64,000 bases of DNA from Georgfuchsia toluolica (GCF_907163265.1 NZ_CAJQUM010000001.1:372001-436000), one strand, 5' to 3'; shown: positions 10,971 to 21,498, counted from the first letter of the stretch. Numbers and translations: made by a program. The notes: generated from the sequence alone by a model not told the origin.

Positions 10971-12560
10971 TCAAGAAAAAGCTATTGGAATATCTTCGGT
11001 TTTCGTCTGGTCCTGGTGGTGATGGCCGCCGATGGCCGAGAGCGGAATTTTGCCGATCTTCATCATCCACTCATGCGGTCCGGTCTGGTGCACCGAAGTA
11101 CCGGAAGAATCGACGGCGACAGTTACCGGCATATCCTTCACATCGAACTCGTAAACAGCTTCCATGCCAAGATCGGCGAAGCAGACCACTTTTGCCGACT
11201 TGATGGCCTTGGCCACCAGATAGGCGGCGCCGCCGACAGCCATCAGATAGGCCGACTTGTTGTCCTTGATCGCTTCGATGGCGACCGGGCCGCGTTCCGA
11301 CTTGCCGACCATTGAAATGAGGCCGGTCTGTTCCAGCATTATGCGCGTGAACTTGTCCATGCGCGTCGCAGTGGTGGGGCCGGCGGGGCCGACCACTTCG
11401 TCGCGTACCGGGTCGACCGGGCCGACGTAATAGATTACGCGGTTGGTGAAGTCGACCGGCAGCTTTTCTCCTTTCGCCAGCATGTCGGCGATGCGCTTGT
11501 GCGCGGCATCGCGGCCAGTCAGCATCTTGCCGTTCAGGAGCAGTTTCTGGCCTGGCTTCCATGCCGCCACTTGTTCGCGGGTGAGCGTATCGAGGTTGAC
11601 CGAGGTGGCGGATTTCGTGTCCGCGGTCCAGGTGACCTGCGGCCAGTCGGCGAGCTTCGGTGGCGCCAGCTTCGCCGGGCCGGAACCGTTGAGATGAAAA
11701 TGGATATGGCGTGTCGCGGCACAGTTCGGGATCAGCGCCACCGGCAGGTTGGCGGCATGGCAGGGATAGTCGAGCACTTTCACGTCGAGCACCGTGGTGA
11801 GGCCGCCCAACCCCTGCGCGCCGATGCCAAGTGAATTGATTTTGCTGTAGAGTTCGAGGCGCAGTTCTTCTGTGCGCACGAGTATTTCTCCGCGCGCCGC
11901 TTTTTCCTTGAGTTCATGGATATTGACCGGCGCCATGATCGCTTCCTTCGCCAGCAGCAGGGCCTTTTCCGGCGTACCGCCGATGCCGATGCCGAGGATG
12001 CCCGGCGGGCACCAGCCGGCACCCATGGCCGGCAGCATCTTCAATACCCAGTCGACCAGATTGTCGGAGGGGTTGAGTACGGCGAACTTCGATTTTGCTT
12101 CCGAGCCACCGCCCTTGGCCGCACAGATGACTTCGACATGATCGCCGGGAACGATTTCGTAATGCACCACGGCCGGCGTGTTGTCCCTGGTGTTCTTGCG
12201 CGCGCCGGCAGGGTCGGACAATACGGATGCCCGCAGGGGATTGTCCGGGTTGGTGTAAGCGCGGCGCACGCCCTCGTCAATCATTTGCTGGATGCCCATT
12301 TTGGCATCCCAGCGCACGTTCATGCCGATTTTGAGAAACACCAGGGCGATGCCGGTGTCCTGGCAGAGGGGGCGATGCCCTTCGGCGCACATGCGCGAGT
12401 TGGTGATGATCTGCGCGATGGCGTCCTTTGCGGCGGGAGACTCCTCGCGTTCGTAGGCCTCGCCCAGCGCCTTGATGTAGTCGACGGGATGGTAATAGCT
12501 GATGTATTGGAAAGCGTCGGCGATGGACTGGATCAGGTCTTCCTGCTTGATGGTAGTCAT
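10971..12560 (-). CDS. Class I (Fe-S) fumarate hydratase
   Basis: This 529-residue protein matches the fused alpha plus beta architecture of oxygen-sensitive class I fumarases. The N-terminal half has CQDTGIALVFLKIG, AAKGGGSEAKSKFA and GIGGTPEKALLLAKEA, with cluster-ligand cysteines likely at CQDTG, GAGWCPPG and IPNCAATRH. The C-terminal half has VGPAGPTTATRMDKF and GGAAYLVAKAIKSAKVV. It hydrates fumarate to malate in the TCA cycle and needs a [4Fe-4S] cluster, which links it to the SUF operon. It is followed by murI and preceded by the UPF0114 gene. Confidence 0.95.
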   Translation of the reverse strand: MTTIKQEDLIQSIADAFQYISYYHPVDYIKALGEAYEREESPAAKDAIAQIITNSRMCAEGHRPLCQDTGIALVFLKIGMNVRWDAKMGIQQMIDEGVRRAYTNPDNPLRASVLSDPAGARKNTRDNTPAVVHYEIVPGDHVEVICAAKGGGSEAKSKFAVLNPSDNLVDWVLKMLPAMGAGWCPPGILGIGIGGTPEKALLLAKEAIMAPVNIHELKEKAARGEILVRTEELRLELYSKINSLGIGAQGLGGLTTVLDVKVLDYPCHAANLPVALIPNCAATRHIHFHLNGSGPAKLAPPKLADWPQVTWTADTKSATSVNLDTLTREQVAAWKPGQKLLLNGKMLTGRDAAHKRIADMLAKGEKLPVDFTNRVIYYVGPVDPVRDEVVGPAGPTTATRMDKFTRIMLEQTGLISMVGKSERGPVAIEAIKDNKSAYLMAVGGAAYLVAKAIKSAKVVCFADLGMEAVYEFDVKDMPVTVAVDSSGTSVHQTGPHEWMMKIGKIPLSAIGGHHHQDQTKTEDIPIAFS

Positions 12561-12573
12561 GATAATAGGAGGA

Positions 12574-13098
12574 TTAATGTTCGATTTTGGTTATCAACAA
12601 CGTATTGGTCATGATCCGGTCGGTGATTGCGATGGCAATGGCAGAGATCAGAAACATTGCATGTATACCCGATTGGGCGATGATGACCCGATCGGGGAGT
12701 TGTTCGGCGTTGATGAAGGTCTTGAGCAGGTGGATCGACGAGATGCCGATCAGGGCGGTGGCCAGCTTGACCTTGAGCACCCCGGCGTTGACATGCGACA
12801 GCCATTCCGGCTGGTCCGGGTGATTTTCGAGATCGAGGCGCGAGACGAAGGTTTCATAACCGCCGATGATTACCATCACCAGCAGGTTGGCGACCATCAC
12901 CACGTCGATCAGACCGAGCACGATGAGCATGATCTCGTGTTCTTTTAGGTTGCCTGTGCCGCCGACAAGCAGCACCAGTTCGTGCATGAACTGGTAGACA
13001 TAGACCCCCTGGGCGACAATCAGGCCGAGATAGAGCGGAGCCTGTAGCCAGCGGCTCCAGAAAATGAAGCTTTCGATGCGATTGACGATACTGTTCAC
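12574..13098 (-). CDS. UPF0114 (YqhA-like) inner-membrane protein
   Basis: This 174-residue hydrophobic protein starts MNSIVNRIESFIFWSRWLQAP, the typical YqhA N-terminus. About four membrane helices are visible (near residues 15-35, 55-80, 108-125 and 138-165), with the conserved GGYETFVSRLDLENHPDQP loop. Its function is unknown. It lies 13 nt upstream of the fumarase gene on the same strand, so co-transcription is likely. RBS GGAAG-like precedes ATG 13098. Confidence 0.88.
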   Translation of the reverse strand: MNSIVNRIESFIFWSRWLQAPLYLGLIVAQGVYVYQFMHELVLLVGGTGNLKEHEIMLIVLGLIDVVMVANLLVMVIIGGYETFVSRLDLENHPDQPEWLSHVNAGVLKVKLATALIGISSIHLLKTFINAEQLPDRVIIAQSGIHAMFLISAIAIAITDRIMTNTLLITKIEH

Positions 13099-13281
13099 CG
13101 GGGACTTCCTTTGCGGCCAGGAATGTTGAATTTTACACTGGGTGTGTAATCGCTGGATGCGGGTGAAAAGTTCGTCAGCGGTCTGGCACGATAATACGAA
13201 TCAACGAGGTAATATCTGTTCGTGGTGAATGGCCGGGGATCTCCGGCGCATCGCGTTGACAACAAGAAGGAGGCAATGAGC

Positions 13282-15270
13282 ATGTCCAATTCGATCGAGT
13301 CGGTGTCGCGTGAACATCGTCTGTTTCCACCATCCGAGCAATTTATCCATCACGCCACGATTTCCGGCATGGCGGCATACGAGGCTTTGTGCGAAGAAGC
13401 CGCGCTCAACTATGAGGGCTTCTGGGGCCGGCTGGCACGCCAGCATGTGCTGTGGCGCGAACCCTTTACCCAGGTGCTCGACGAATCCAATGCCCCCTTT
13501 TATAAATGGTTCGCCGATGGAAAGCTGAATGTTTCGTGGAACTGTCTGGACCGCAATGTCGATGCCGGGCGTGGCGACAAGACCGCCTTTATCTTCGAGG
13601 GCGACGACGGTGCCGTTACCCAGATCAATTATCGCGACCTGCTGGCGCGGGTCTGCAAGTTCGCCAATGCGCTCCGCGATCAGGGCATCAAGAAGGGCGA
13701 TCGCGTCATCATTTATCTGCCATTGTCGATCGAGGGCGTCGTCGCGATGCAGGCCTGCGCACGCATCGGCGCGATTCATTCGGTCGTGTTTGGCGGGTTC
13801 TCGGCGAAATCGCTGGAAGAGCGCATCATCGACGCCGGTGCGGTCGCCGTGGTGACGGCGGATGGCCAGTTCCGCGGCGGCAAAATACTGCCCTTGAAGG
13901 CCACGGTAGACGAAGGTATTGCCCTGGCGGGAAAGAAGTCGACCATTCGCACGGTCATCGTGATCCAGCGCACCGGTGCCGAAATCCACATGGAGCACGG
14001 CCGCGATCAATGGTGGCATCACCTCGAAGTCGGACAATCCGAGACCTGTGAGCCGGAGTGGGTCGATGCAGAACATCCCCTGTTCATCCTCTATACCTCG
14101 GGTTCGACCGGCAAACCCAAAGGCGTGCAACACAGTTCAGGCGGCTATCTGCTCTTTGCCCGGCTGACGATGCTATGGACTTTCGACGTCAAGCCTGACG
14201 ATGTGTTCTGGTGCACGGCCGACATCGGCTGGATCACGGGCCATACCTATGTCGCCTACGGGCCGCTGGTTTGCGGCGCGACGACGCTGATCTTCGAAGG
14301 CGTCCCGACCTGGCCGAATGCGGGCCGTTTCTGGGAAATGATTGATCGGCACAAGGTCAACACCTTCTACACCGCGCCGACGGCGATCCGCGCGTTGATC
14401 AAGGCATCCGAGACCGATCCCGAGACCCACCCGCGCAACTACAATCTCGACAGCCTGCGCCTGCTCGGTACTGTCGGCGAACCGATCAATCCCGAAGCCT
14501 GGATCTGGTACTACACCGAGGTTGGCCGCAGCCGCTGCCCGGTTGTCGATACCTTCTGGCAGACCGAGACCGGCGGCCATGTGATCACGCCGTTGCCCGG
14601 AGTAACGCCACTGGTACCTGGATCATGCACCCTGCCTTTCCCCGGCGTTCAGGTAGCGGTCGTCGATGAGGCCGGACATGAACTTGAGTGGGGCAAGGGT
14701 GGGTCCCTCGTCATCACCCGGCCCTGGCCAGCAATGATCCGCACCATCTGGGGCGATCCTGAACGCTTCCGAAAATCCTATTTCCCCGATGAACTCGGCC
14801 GCAATCTGTATCTCGCTGGCGATGGCGCGGTACGCGACTCGAAGACGGGTTACTTCACCATCATGGGCCGCATCGACGATGTCTTGAACGTATCCGGTCA
14901 CCGCCTCGGCACCATGGAAATCGAATCGGCGCTGGTCTCCAATCCTCTGGTGGCGGAAGCGGCAGTGGTTGGCCGCCCCGACGACGTGACAGGCGAGGCG
15001 ATTTGCGCCTTCGTCGTGCTCAAGCGCTCGCGTCCGGAGGGAGAGGATGCCTTGAGCATGGCCAATGAACTGCGCAACTGGGTCGCCAAGGAAATTGGCG
15101 CACTGGCCAAGCCCAAGGACATACGCTTTGGCGACAACCTGCCGAAAACGCGTTCCGGCAAGATCATGCGCCGTTTGTTGCGTTCGCTGGCCAAGGGCGA
15201 CGAAATTGCGCAGGATGTATCGACGCTGGAAAACCCTGCCATTCTTGAGCAGCTTAAGCAAACGGCTTAA
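13282..15270 (+). CDS. acs: Acetyl-CoA synthetase
   Basis: This 662-residue AMP-forming ligase activates acetate to acetyl-CoA. Motifs seen are the P-loop [12 protein letters not shown] near residue 271, [20 protein letters not shown], and the acetylatable lysine in [10 protein letters not shown] near 627. ATG 13282 is chosen because AAGGAGG lies 8 nt upstream; ATG 13276 is too close to it. The 3' end is odd: the stop region lies inside a large inverted repeat, and a second, synonymously diverged copy of the last 12 codons lies 74 nt downstream. No clear promoter was recognised in the 183-nt upstream gap. Confidence 0.95.
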   Translation: MSNSIESVSREHRLFPPSEQFIHHATISGMAAYEALCEEAALNYEGFWGRLARQHVLWREPFTQVLDESNAPFYKWFADGKLNVSWNCLDRNVDAGRGDKTAFIFEGDDGAVTQINYRDLLARVCKFANALRDQGIKKGDRVIIYLPLSIEGVVAMQACARIGAIHSVVFGGFSAKSLEERIIDAGAVAVVTADGQFRGGKILPLKATVDEGIALAGKKSTIRTVIVIQRTGAEIHMEHGRDQWWHHLEVGQSETCEPEWVDAEHPLFILYTSGSTGKPKGVQHSSGGYLLFARLTMLWTFDVKPDDVFWCTADIGWITGHTYVAYGPLVCGATTLIFEGVPTWPNAGRFWEMIDRHKVNTFYTAPTAIRALIKASETDPETHPRNYNLDSLRLLGTVGEPINPEAWIWYYTEVGRSRCPVVDTFWQTETGGHVITPLPGVTPLVPGSCTLPFPGVQVAVVDEAGHELEWGKGGSLVITRPWPAMIRTIWGDPERFRKSYFPDELGRNLYLAGDGAVRDSKTGYFTIMGRIDDVLNVSGHRLGTMEIESALVSNPLVAEAAVVGRPDDVTGEAICAFVVLKRSRPEGEDALSMANELRNWVAKEIGALAKPKDIRFGDNLPKTRSGKIMRRLLRSLAKGDEIAQDVSTLENPAILEQLKQTA

Positions 15271-15287
15271 GCTGCTCGGCAGGGTTT
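15231..15287 (+). terminator. large inverted repeat spanning the acs stop codon
   Basis: Arms 15247-15259 (GAGCAGCTTAAGC) and 15265-15277 (GCTTAAGCTGCTC) pair perfectly around a 5-nt loop. They are extended by AAACCCTGCC (15231-15240) and GGCAGGGTTT (15278-15287) with a 6-nt bulge on the left side. The stop codon TAA is in the stem. There is no T-run, so it may protect the transcript 3' end or be part of an inserted element rather than a classic terminator. Confidence 0.6.
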
Positions 15288-15344
15288 CGGCGAAGGCTAA
15301 CCCGACATCGTCGGGTTAAGTCGCATAGCGACGGCCGTAGCCAC

Positions 15345-15383
15345 AATCCGGCAATTCTGGAACAACTCAAGCAAACGGCATAG
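15345..15383 (+). pseudogene. second copy of the acs 3' end (last 12 codons plus stop)
   Basis: This stretch reads [12 protein letters not shown] then TAG, the same peptide as the acs terminus at 15232-15270. The codons differ at about nine of the thirteen positions, all silently (for example AAT CCG GCA against AAC CCT GCC). It may be the original gene end left behind after the real end was replaced, or a diverged duplication. Confidence 0.65.
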
Positions 15384-15406
15384 ATTATCCTGAAAACCTC
15401 ATTTGA

Positions 15407-15543
15407 ACCACGGCGACACAGCGGGTACGGCGAAAACACAAGGCATGGCAGGCATGCGGCGCCTCACCCAGCGGATGAAGATGAAACGAAGCCAATTGGC
15501 AAACTTTTGATTTTCCCGCGGTGCCCGCCGTGTCACCGTGGTG
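15407..15543. repeat. CACGGCG palindromic repeat, copy 1
   Basis: The left arm begins ACCACGGCGACACAGCGGG, and the right arm ends with GCCCGCCGTGTCACCGTGGT, able to pair over about 20 nt. The 320-nt gap after acs holds this element plus the vestigial acs end. The gap is flanked by a 13-bp direct repeat TCGGCAGGGTTTC at 15276-15288 and 15564-15576. A related copy is at 62227-62408. Confidence 0.75.
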
Positions 15544-15590
15544 AACTGCTTTTTTAGGATTATTCGGCAGGGTTTCAGTAAAGCATGACC

Positions 15591-18500
15591 CTATGCAGGC
15601 AATTTATAGTCTTTCTCGCGGCACAGCTTGAGACACGCATCGGCGACCGCCGGATCGTACGATGTTCCGCGCCCGCGCTCGATCTCGGCCAGTGCCTTGT
15701 CGATGCCCAGGCCGGGCCGGTAGGGCCGGTGCGAGGACATCGCCTCGACCACGTCCGCTACCGCCATGATGCGCGCTTCAAAAAGGATAGCCTCACCTTT
15801 GAGTCCCTGCGGATAGCCGCTGCCGTCGACGCGCTCATGGTGCTGTAGCGCGACCTGCGCCACCGGCCACGGAAACTCCACATCCTTCAGTACATCGTAA
15901 CCAGCCTGGGGATGTCCCTGAATCATCTGATACTCAAGCGCACTAAGTTTCCCGGGCTTGGAAAGGATTTCCGATGGAATGGTGATCTTGCCGATGTCGT
16001 GCAGGGAACCCGCGACGCGCAATCCTTCCAGCCGCTGCGCGTCAAAACCGAGTTCGGCGCCGATCGCAACCGCGATCTCAGCCACGCGCCGCTCATGCCC
16101 GGCGGTATAAGGATCGCGCATCTCGCTCATGGTCATTGCTATCTGCACCGTGCTCATGAACGCGGTCTTGAGTTGCTCGATGTAATGCTGGATTGCTTCC
16201 TCGGCGTGCTTTTTCTCGGAGATATCCTGCAGCATGCCGATGATCGCGGGTCGGCCGCGGTAGTTTGCCAAAGTGCTGTGTATGCCGACTTCGACGTTTG
16301 AACCATCCTTGCGCAGCGCCGTGAAGCTGTAGTCGATGTCACGCTTTTCGCCCGCGAACAGACGGCGATTATTCTCCTCGACGGAACTGCGATCCTTCTC
16401 CGCGATCAATGTCATCGGGTCCTGGCCGATCAATTCTTCCGCCGCATTGAAGCCACGTATCGCGGCGAAGCGCGGATTGACATAGGCGAACCTGTCATCC
16501 TGGATGATGTAAATGCCGGCGATCGATTGCTCGACCAAACCGCGGAACCGCTCTTCCGATGCACGCAATTCATCTTCCGCCCGCTTGCGCTCGGTGATGT
16601 CGTATGCGGAAACAATTCGGGCGCTCTGTCCGCCGAAATCGAGGAGATGGGTTGCTATCTCGACATCGATGAGCGTGCCGTCCTTCTTGCGGTGCCTCAA
16701 ACTATCGACAGTACTGAAATGATTCTCCCTGTCGGCGGCGAGGTGCTCAAGCAGCGAGGGGATATCCTCGGGGGGGCGAATGTCCGCGATGGTCATGGCC
16801 TGAAACTCCTCGCGCGACCATCCGTAGTGCGTCACCGCCGCATCATTTACTGCGAGGAAGGCCAGGGTTGTCGTGTCATAAACCCACATCGGGTGCGGAT
16901 TCGCCTCGAACAGCCGGCGGTAATGTTCCTCGCCTTCGCGCAGCGCCTCCTCCGCCTTTCTGCGTGCAGCCTCGCGTGCGTAGTTGTCGAGCGCGAAGGA
17001 AACATCGACCGCCATCTCGTCGAGCGTCGCAACCAGTTCTCCAGTGAAAAACCCTACATCGTCGGCGTAAAGATTGATGGCGCCGATCACGGCATTGCCC
17101 TGGCGGATCGGGAACTTGGCCGTGGCGCATACTCCCGCGTCCTGTGCAGCCTCGTGCCACGGTGCCATTGACGAATCATTGAGGAAGTCATTGCTGATCA
17201 CGTGGGCGCCGGAAAGAATTGTCTGCCCGGTGAGTCCCTTTCTCTGCAGGCTCGCGCTGTCCTGGATAAAGTTGAGTCGATCGATATAGCCATTGTCCGC
17301 GCCGTATCTCGCAACCGGCTTCAGCCGCGGATCGTCCTGCTCGATCAACCCGATCCAGGCGAAACGGAAGCGGCCGTGTTCTACTGCGATGCGGCACACG
17401 GCCGGGAACAGCTCCTCGCGGTTCGTGATGCGCACAATCGTCTGGTTGGTCTGGGACAACATGTCATAGAGGTCTTTCTGCCGCACCAGTGCCAGTTCCG
17501 CCCGATTGCGCTGCACTTCGCGGTCGAAATTGTCGAGCGCAAAACTGATATCCGTGGCCATTTCAATCAGCAGTTGCCGCGCCTCTTCGTCGAAGGCGCT
17601 CGCCTCACTCGAACACAGGACGAAAGCACCGATGACGACACCGCTCCTGTGCAACGGCAGCGAGGCGGAGGCAGCCAGCTTATGTCGCGCGATGTACTCA
17701 CGCCATGGCATAGCTACCGGATTATTGAGTAAATCCTGGCACCAGTACGGCCGGCCTTCGCGAAAGGTGGTGCCGATCGGAGCAAGCCCAAAGGGGCTAT
17801 CGTCATCCATCGAGCTAACGACATTGCTCAGGAAGCCAGCGTCATCACCAAAACTGGCAGCCGGCCGCACCTTGAGGATATCGCTATCGACAATGCCGAT
17901 CCATGCCATATTCATGCCGCCGAACTGCACCGCAATGCGGCAGATTCGCGAGAACAATTCTTCCTCGCTGGTACAGCGCACAATGGCTTCGTTGCACTGG
18001 CTCAGCGCGGCATAGAGATGTGTTTGCCGCAAGATTTTCGCCTCGGCTGCCTTGCGCTCGGTAATGTCGCGGATGTTGCCGGTGAAAAACCGGCCCTCTC
18101 CCACAGTCCACTCCGCCAGCGCCAGTTCCAGCGGAAATTCGCTGGCGTCCTTGCGCCGTCCCGTTAACTCAACGGTCTTCCCAATGACGTGCCACTCGCC
18201 GCCGGATTGCACCCGCCTCATGCCAGCGAGATGCCGCTCCTGGAACCGTTCCGGCATCAACAGGGTCAGCGGCTGCCCCGTGACTTCGGTTTCCGCGTAG
18301 CCGAACATGCGCTCGGCCCCGGTGTTCCAATTGACGATTATTCCCGAACTGTCCGCGGTCACGATGGCATCTGCGGCGGTCTGGATGACTGCCTGATAGC
18401 GTGCTGCGCTGGAGGCCAGCGCCTCGGCAACACGGGTTCGTTCCGCGTAATGGCGCATGCGTTGCTGCCGCCCAATAAATCCCAACGCCATGCCGGCGGA

Positions 18501-20102
18501 AAGTAACGTTAACGCAATCAGGCTCGCAGTCTGCCACAGGGTTCTCTGGATCGATGCCAGAAATTCATTCTTATCCATGCGAACGATCAGGAACCATGGC
18601 GTGCCGGGTACTTTGCGTGTCACCGCAATGATCGGCGTGCCGCGAAAATCCGTTCCTTCGACTATTCCTTCCTGTCCCAGCACGGCTTTCACCGCGGGTT
18701 TTTCGGTTCTGGTCAGTGGGTAGCGCAGCGAGAGGGTGGTGTTCTTGCGGTAGCGAAGTTCATTCAGATACAGCACATCGTCGCCGTCGCGACGTACCAG
18801 CAGCGTTTCGGCGGAGGGACTCTGCGTGGGCCAGCGCTCGATCAAGGGATAGAGGTCTCTGCCGGGGTCGATCTCCAGCATCACGATGCCCAGGGGCCGG
18901 CCGCCGGCCGCAGCGTCGAGAAGGGGCACCAGCAGCGTCAGGCGGGGAGCCTTTCCCGGTGCATCTTCATCCCAGCGAAAATCATCCAGGCTGACCTTGA
19001 CCGACAGCAGGGCATTACGAGCAGTTTCGAGTTCGTAGGCAGTGGGCGGAATATCGGGAATCGAGAACTGCGCAACACCCTGCGCGTCGATCAGGTGGAT
19101 ATCCGTGTACCCGAAGGCTTGCTGGATTTGGCGCAGCCAGATGAGCAGTTGGTCTCGCGCCTGCGCGTTGCGCGGGCCGCCGATGGCGCGCCGCACCAGA
19201 TCGGCGAAAACGGGGTTCCCATACAACAGCGCCGCATCGCCCAGCCGCTCCCCGTGCCACTTCACGATTTCGCTTACCTTCAGATCGGCGACGGCGGACA
19301 ACTCGCGCTCGATAGCGGCGCGTTGCAGCTTCGCATCCTGTTCATAATAGATACTGCCGACCTTGACCAGGCCAAGCGCCATGAGTAAAAAAACGAGCAT
19401 GAAGGAACGCGATGCACGCCGGGTTTCTGCGTTGATTTGCCTGTCGGCTGTCCATGCCTGGGGTTGGACTATAGCCAGCAGGGCTGCGCTGAGCGCCGCC
19501 AAAGCGATGATCGACGTCAACGCAGGTGGTATGAACTTACCGCCATAGAGCAGCGGCGTCCCAATCAGATAGGCAAGCAGGAAGATAATGCAGACCAGCG
19601 CCAAAAGGGCGGCAAGCCAAAAACCTGTCATGGCCCATCGGGCGCGATCAGGAAACGACCTGAGCACAGCCACCAGCGATGACCCCGCGAGCAGGAAGCA
19701 CAGCGCCGTGATCGGCGACATATGTCCGAGCGGCGCTCTGTCTACCGTTCCGGTGATGGCAAAGCCAAGGTGTTCGGCATCCAGATACATGCCCTGGTAC
19801 GACAGGACGAACAACAGCAAGGCGATCAGGGTAGCGGATGACCCGATCAGGGTGCAAATCAAATGTGCCGTGTGATTCGGTGATGTGCGTGCAGTAGAGA
19901 ATACTGCGGCGCCAAGCAGGATGAGCAACAGCGCAGAACTTGGCGCCATCGGAATCCATTCTGGTCCGAGGCTGGCTAGCACAGGAAGATCAAAAATCCA
20001 CCCGGCAAGGGCAATAAATCCCAGTATCGCGGCAAACGCGCCCGACGTTCTGGCGATTGCGTTTGAAATGCGGTTTCCTGCTTGCAACTCCGTATCCGGC
20101 AT
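15591..20102 (-). CDS. Giant membrane sensor: Cache-like + PAS + GAF x2 + PAS x2 + HD-GYP
   Basis: This 1503-residue protein has about seven membrane helices in residues 1-220, then a further helix and an extracytoplasmic Cache-like sensor (about 235-520) closed by another helix. PAS (about 565-680), two similar GAF domains (about 695-850 and 875-1040), and two PAS domains (about 1060-1175 and 1185-1300) follow. It ends with HD-GYP (about 1310-1503). The phosphodiesterase signature is intact: HDIGK near 1366 and HHERVDGSGYP near 1419. It probably hydrolyses cyclic di-GMP in response to ligand or redox input; no GGDEF domain is present. ATG 20102 is chosen (GGGAG about 10 nt upstream) over an upstream TTG at 20129. 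The rmuC gene is divergent. Confidence 0.9.
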   Translation of the reverse strand: MPDTELQAGNRISNAIARTSGAFAAILGFIALAGWIFDLPVLASLGPEWIPMAPSSALLLILLGAAVFSTARTSPNHTAHLICTLIGSSATLIALLLFVLSYQGMYLDAEHLGFAITGTVDRAPLGHMSPITALCFLLAGSSLVAVLRSFPDRARWAMTGFWLAALLALVCIIFLLAYLIGTPLLYGGKFIPPALTSIIALAALSAALLAIVQPQAWTADRQINAETRRASRSFMLVFLLMALGLVKVGSIYYEQDAKLQRAAIERELSAVADLKVSEIVKWHGERLGDAALLYGNPVFADLVRRAIGGPRNAQARDQLLIWLRQIQQAFGYTDIHLIDAQGVAQFSIPDIPPTAYELETARNALLSVKVSLDDFRWDEDAPGKAPRLTLLVPLLDAAAGGRPLGIVMLEIDPGRDLYPLIERWPTQSPSAETLLVRRDGDDVLYLNELRYRKNTTLSLRYPLTRTEKPAVKAVLGQEGIVEGTDFRGTPIIAVTRKVPGTPWFLIVRMDKNEFLASIQRTLWQTASLIALTLLSAGMALGFIGRQQRMRHYAERTRVAEALASSAARYQAVIQTAADAIVTADSSGIIVNWNTGAERMFGYAETEVTGQPLTLLMPERFQERHLAGMRRVQSGGEWHVIGKTVELTGRRKDASEFPLELALAEWTVGEGRFFTGNIRDITERKAAEAKILRQTHLYAALSQCNEAIVRCTSEEELFSRICRIAVQFGGMNMAWIGIVDSDILKVRPAASFGDDAGFLSNVVSSMDDDSPFGLAPIGTTFREGRPYWCQDLLNNPVAMPWREYIARHKLAASASLPLHRSGVVIGAFVLCSSEASAFDEEARQLLIEMATDISFALDNFDREVQRNRAELALVRQKDLYDMLSQTNQTIVRITNREELFPAVCRIAVEHGRFRFAWIGLIEQDDPRLKPVARYGADNGYIDRLNFIQDSASLQRKGLTGQTILSGAHVISNDFLNDSSMAPWHEAAQDAGVCATAKFPIRQGNAVIGAINLYADDVGFFTGELVATLDEMAVDVSFALDNYAREAARRKAEEALREGEEHYRRLFEANPHPMWVYDTTTLAFLAVNDAAVTHYGWSREEFQAMTIADIRPPEDIPSLLEHLAADRENHFSTVDSLRHRKKDGTLIDVEIATHLLDFGGQSARIVSAYDITERKRAEDELRASEERFRGLVEQSIAGIYIIQDDRFAYVNPRFAAIRGFNAAEELIGQDPMTLIAEKDRSSVEENNRRLFAGEKRDIDYSFTALRKDGSNVEVGIHSTLANYRGRPAIIGMLQDISEKKHAEEAIQHYIEQLKTAFMSTVQIAMTMSEMRDPYTAGHERRVAEIAVAIGAELGFDAQRLEGLRVAGSLHDIGKITIPSEILSKPGKLSALEYQMIQGHPQAGYDVLKDVEFPWPVAQVALQHHERVDGSGYPQGLKGEAILFEARIMAVADVVEAMSSHRPYRPGLGIDKALAEIERGRGTSYDPAVADACLKLCREKDYKLPA

Positions 20103-20149
20103 TACTGTGCTACTCCCGGCAAAATACAAAATAGGATATGGAGAATCTC

Positions 20150-20332
20150 ATGAATATATCAGTTCAGTTGCAGAAAGACATAAACACATTGGAAATTCGC
20201 ACCCGGAAAGGCTACTTTATTTGCATGCTATTGACAATTGCCCATGAGCTGTTTGGCGTTTTACTGACATGCGTCAATGTACGGCACAATGACGGCCTTG
20301 TCATGCTGCCGATGAACTTATGGAAATTCTGA
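20150..20332 (+). CDS. possible 60-residue protein before rmuC
   Basis: ATG 20150 has a good GGAG site 6 nt upstream and opens 60 codons, starting [20 protein letters not shown] with one hydrophobic stretch ([19 protein letters not shown]). It overlaps the rmuC start by 13 nt. The gap is AT-rich promoter-like sequence between divergent genes, so the frame may be accidental. No family recognised. Confidence 0.25.
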   Translation: MNISVQLQKDINTLEIRTRKGYFICMLLTIAHELFGVLLTCVNVRHNDGLVMLPMNLWKF

Positions 20333-21498
20333 TGGTGTTTCTTGCCGGCGTTGCCTGTGGCGCCGCTGTCATCTGGCTGGCGCTGCGGGCGCGAGTGGAG
20401 ACGCTGCAGCAGGCCGAGGCTTCGCTGTCGACAGCGTTCCAGGCGCTCTCGGCCGAGGCCTTGCGCCACAACAACCAGTCCTTCCTCGCCTTGGCCGAAA
20501 CCCACCTCAAATCGTTTCAGGAAAGCGCCAGGAATGATCTGGAAAAGCGTCAGCAGGCCATCGTCGATCTGGTGACGCCGGTCAAACAAAGCCTCGACAA
20601 GTTCGAGCAGCGCGTCGGCGAGGTGGAAAAGGCCCGTGTCGGCGCCTATGAATCGCTGACAATGCAAGTCAAATCCATGCTGGAGACACAGGGCGAACTG
20701 CGTCACGAAACGGCCAATCTGGTGAAGGCACTGCGTGCGCCGCAGACGCGCGGGCGCTGGGGCGAACTGCAATTGAAGCGCGTGGTCGAGATGGCGGGCA
20801 TGCTTGACCACTGTGATTTTCATGAGCAGGCGAACACCGACACCGAGGAGGGGCGTTTGCGCCCGGACATGGTGGTGCGCCTGCCGGGCGGGCGCAATAT
20901 TGTGGTCGATGCCAAGGCGCCGCTCGCGGCGTATCTTGAATCGCTGGAGACGGACGACCCGGCCCAGCAAAAACGCAAGCTGCAGGACCATGCGCGGCAG
21001 GTGCGCGAGCACCTGACCAAGCTCGGACGTAAATCGTATTGGGAACAGTTCGCGCCAGCGCCAGAATTCGTCGTGCTTTTCCTGCCTGGCGAAACATTTT
21101 ATTCTGCGGCGCTCGAAGCCGATCCATCGCTAATCGAGTCCGGCGTCGAACAAAAAGTCATTCTCGCCACGCCAACCACGCTGATTGCCCTGCTGCGCGC
21201 CGTGGCCTACGGCTGGAAGCAGGAAGCCCTGGCCGAGAATGCCAAGGAAATATCCGCGCTGGGCAAGGATTTGTATACCCGCCTTGCCGTGCTCGCCGAT
21301 CATTGGGGCGATGTCGGCAAGCATATCGGTAATGCGGTCGGCGCCTATAACAAGGCGGTTGCATCGCTGGAGACGCGCGTGCTGGTCGCGGCGCGCAGAT
21401 TCCGTGATTTCAAGGTGGTGTCCGAGGATCAGGAGATACGCGAGCAGAAGCAGATCGAGTCGGTGCCGCGTGCATTGCAGGAGCTGGAAGAAAAATAA
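20320..21498 (+). CDS. rmuC: DNA recombination protein RmuC
   Basis: This 392-residue protein has an N-terminal membrane anchor (about residues 3-22), a coiled-coil region (about 24-130), and a C-terminal RmuC nuclease-like domain. Family motifs include [39 protein letters not shown] and [20 protein letters not shown]. RmuC limits recombination at inverted repeats in E. coli, which is notable in this palindrome-rich window. Start ATG 20320 is used; ATG 20332 is an alternative. It is divergent from the HD-GYP gene and 29 nt before the histidine kinase. Confidence 0.93.
   Translation: MEILMVFLAGVACGAAVIWLALRARVETLQQAEASLSTAFQALSAEALRHNNQSFLALAETHLKSFQESARNDLEKRQQAIVDLVTPVKQSLDKFEQRVGEVEKARVGAYESLTMQVKSMLETQGELRHETANLVKALRAPQTRGRWGELQLKRVVEMAGMLDHCDFHEQANTDTEEGRLRPDMVVRLPGGRNIVVDAKAPLAAYLESLETDDPAQQKRKLQDHARQVREHLTKLGRKSYWEQFAPAPEFVVLFLPGETFYSAALEADPSLIESGVEQKVILATPTTLIALLRAVAYGWKQEALAENAKEISALGKDLYTRLAVLADHWGDVGKHIGNAVGAYNKAVASLETRVLVAARRFRDFKVVSEDQEIREQKQIESVPRALQELEEK

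Noticed and set aside
13165-13200. TGGCAC-containing sequence upstream of acs as a sigma-54 promoter
   Set aside because: The second element TTGC is absent (TACG instead), so the consensus is not met.
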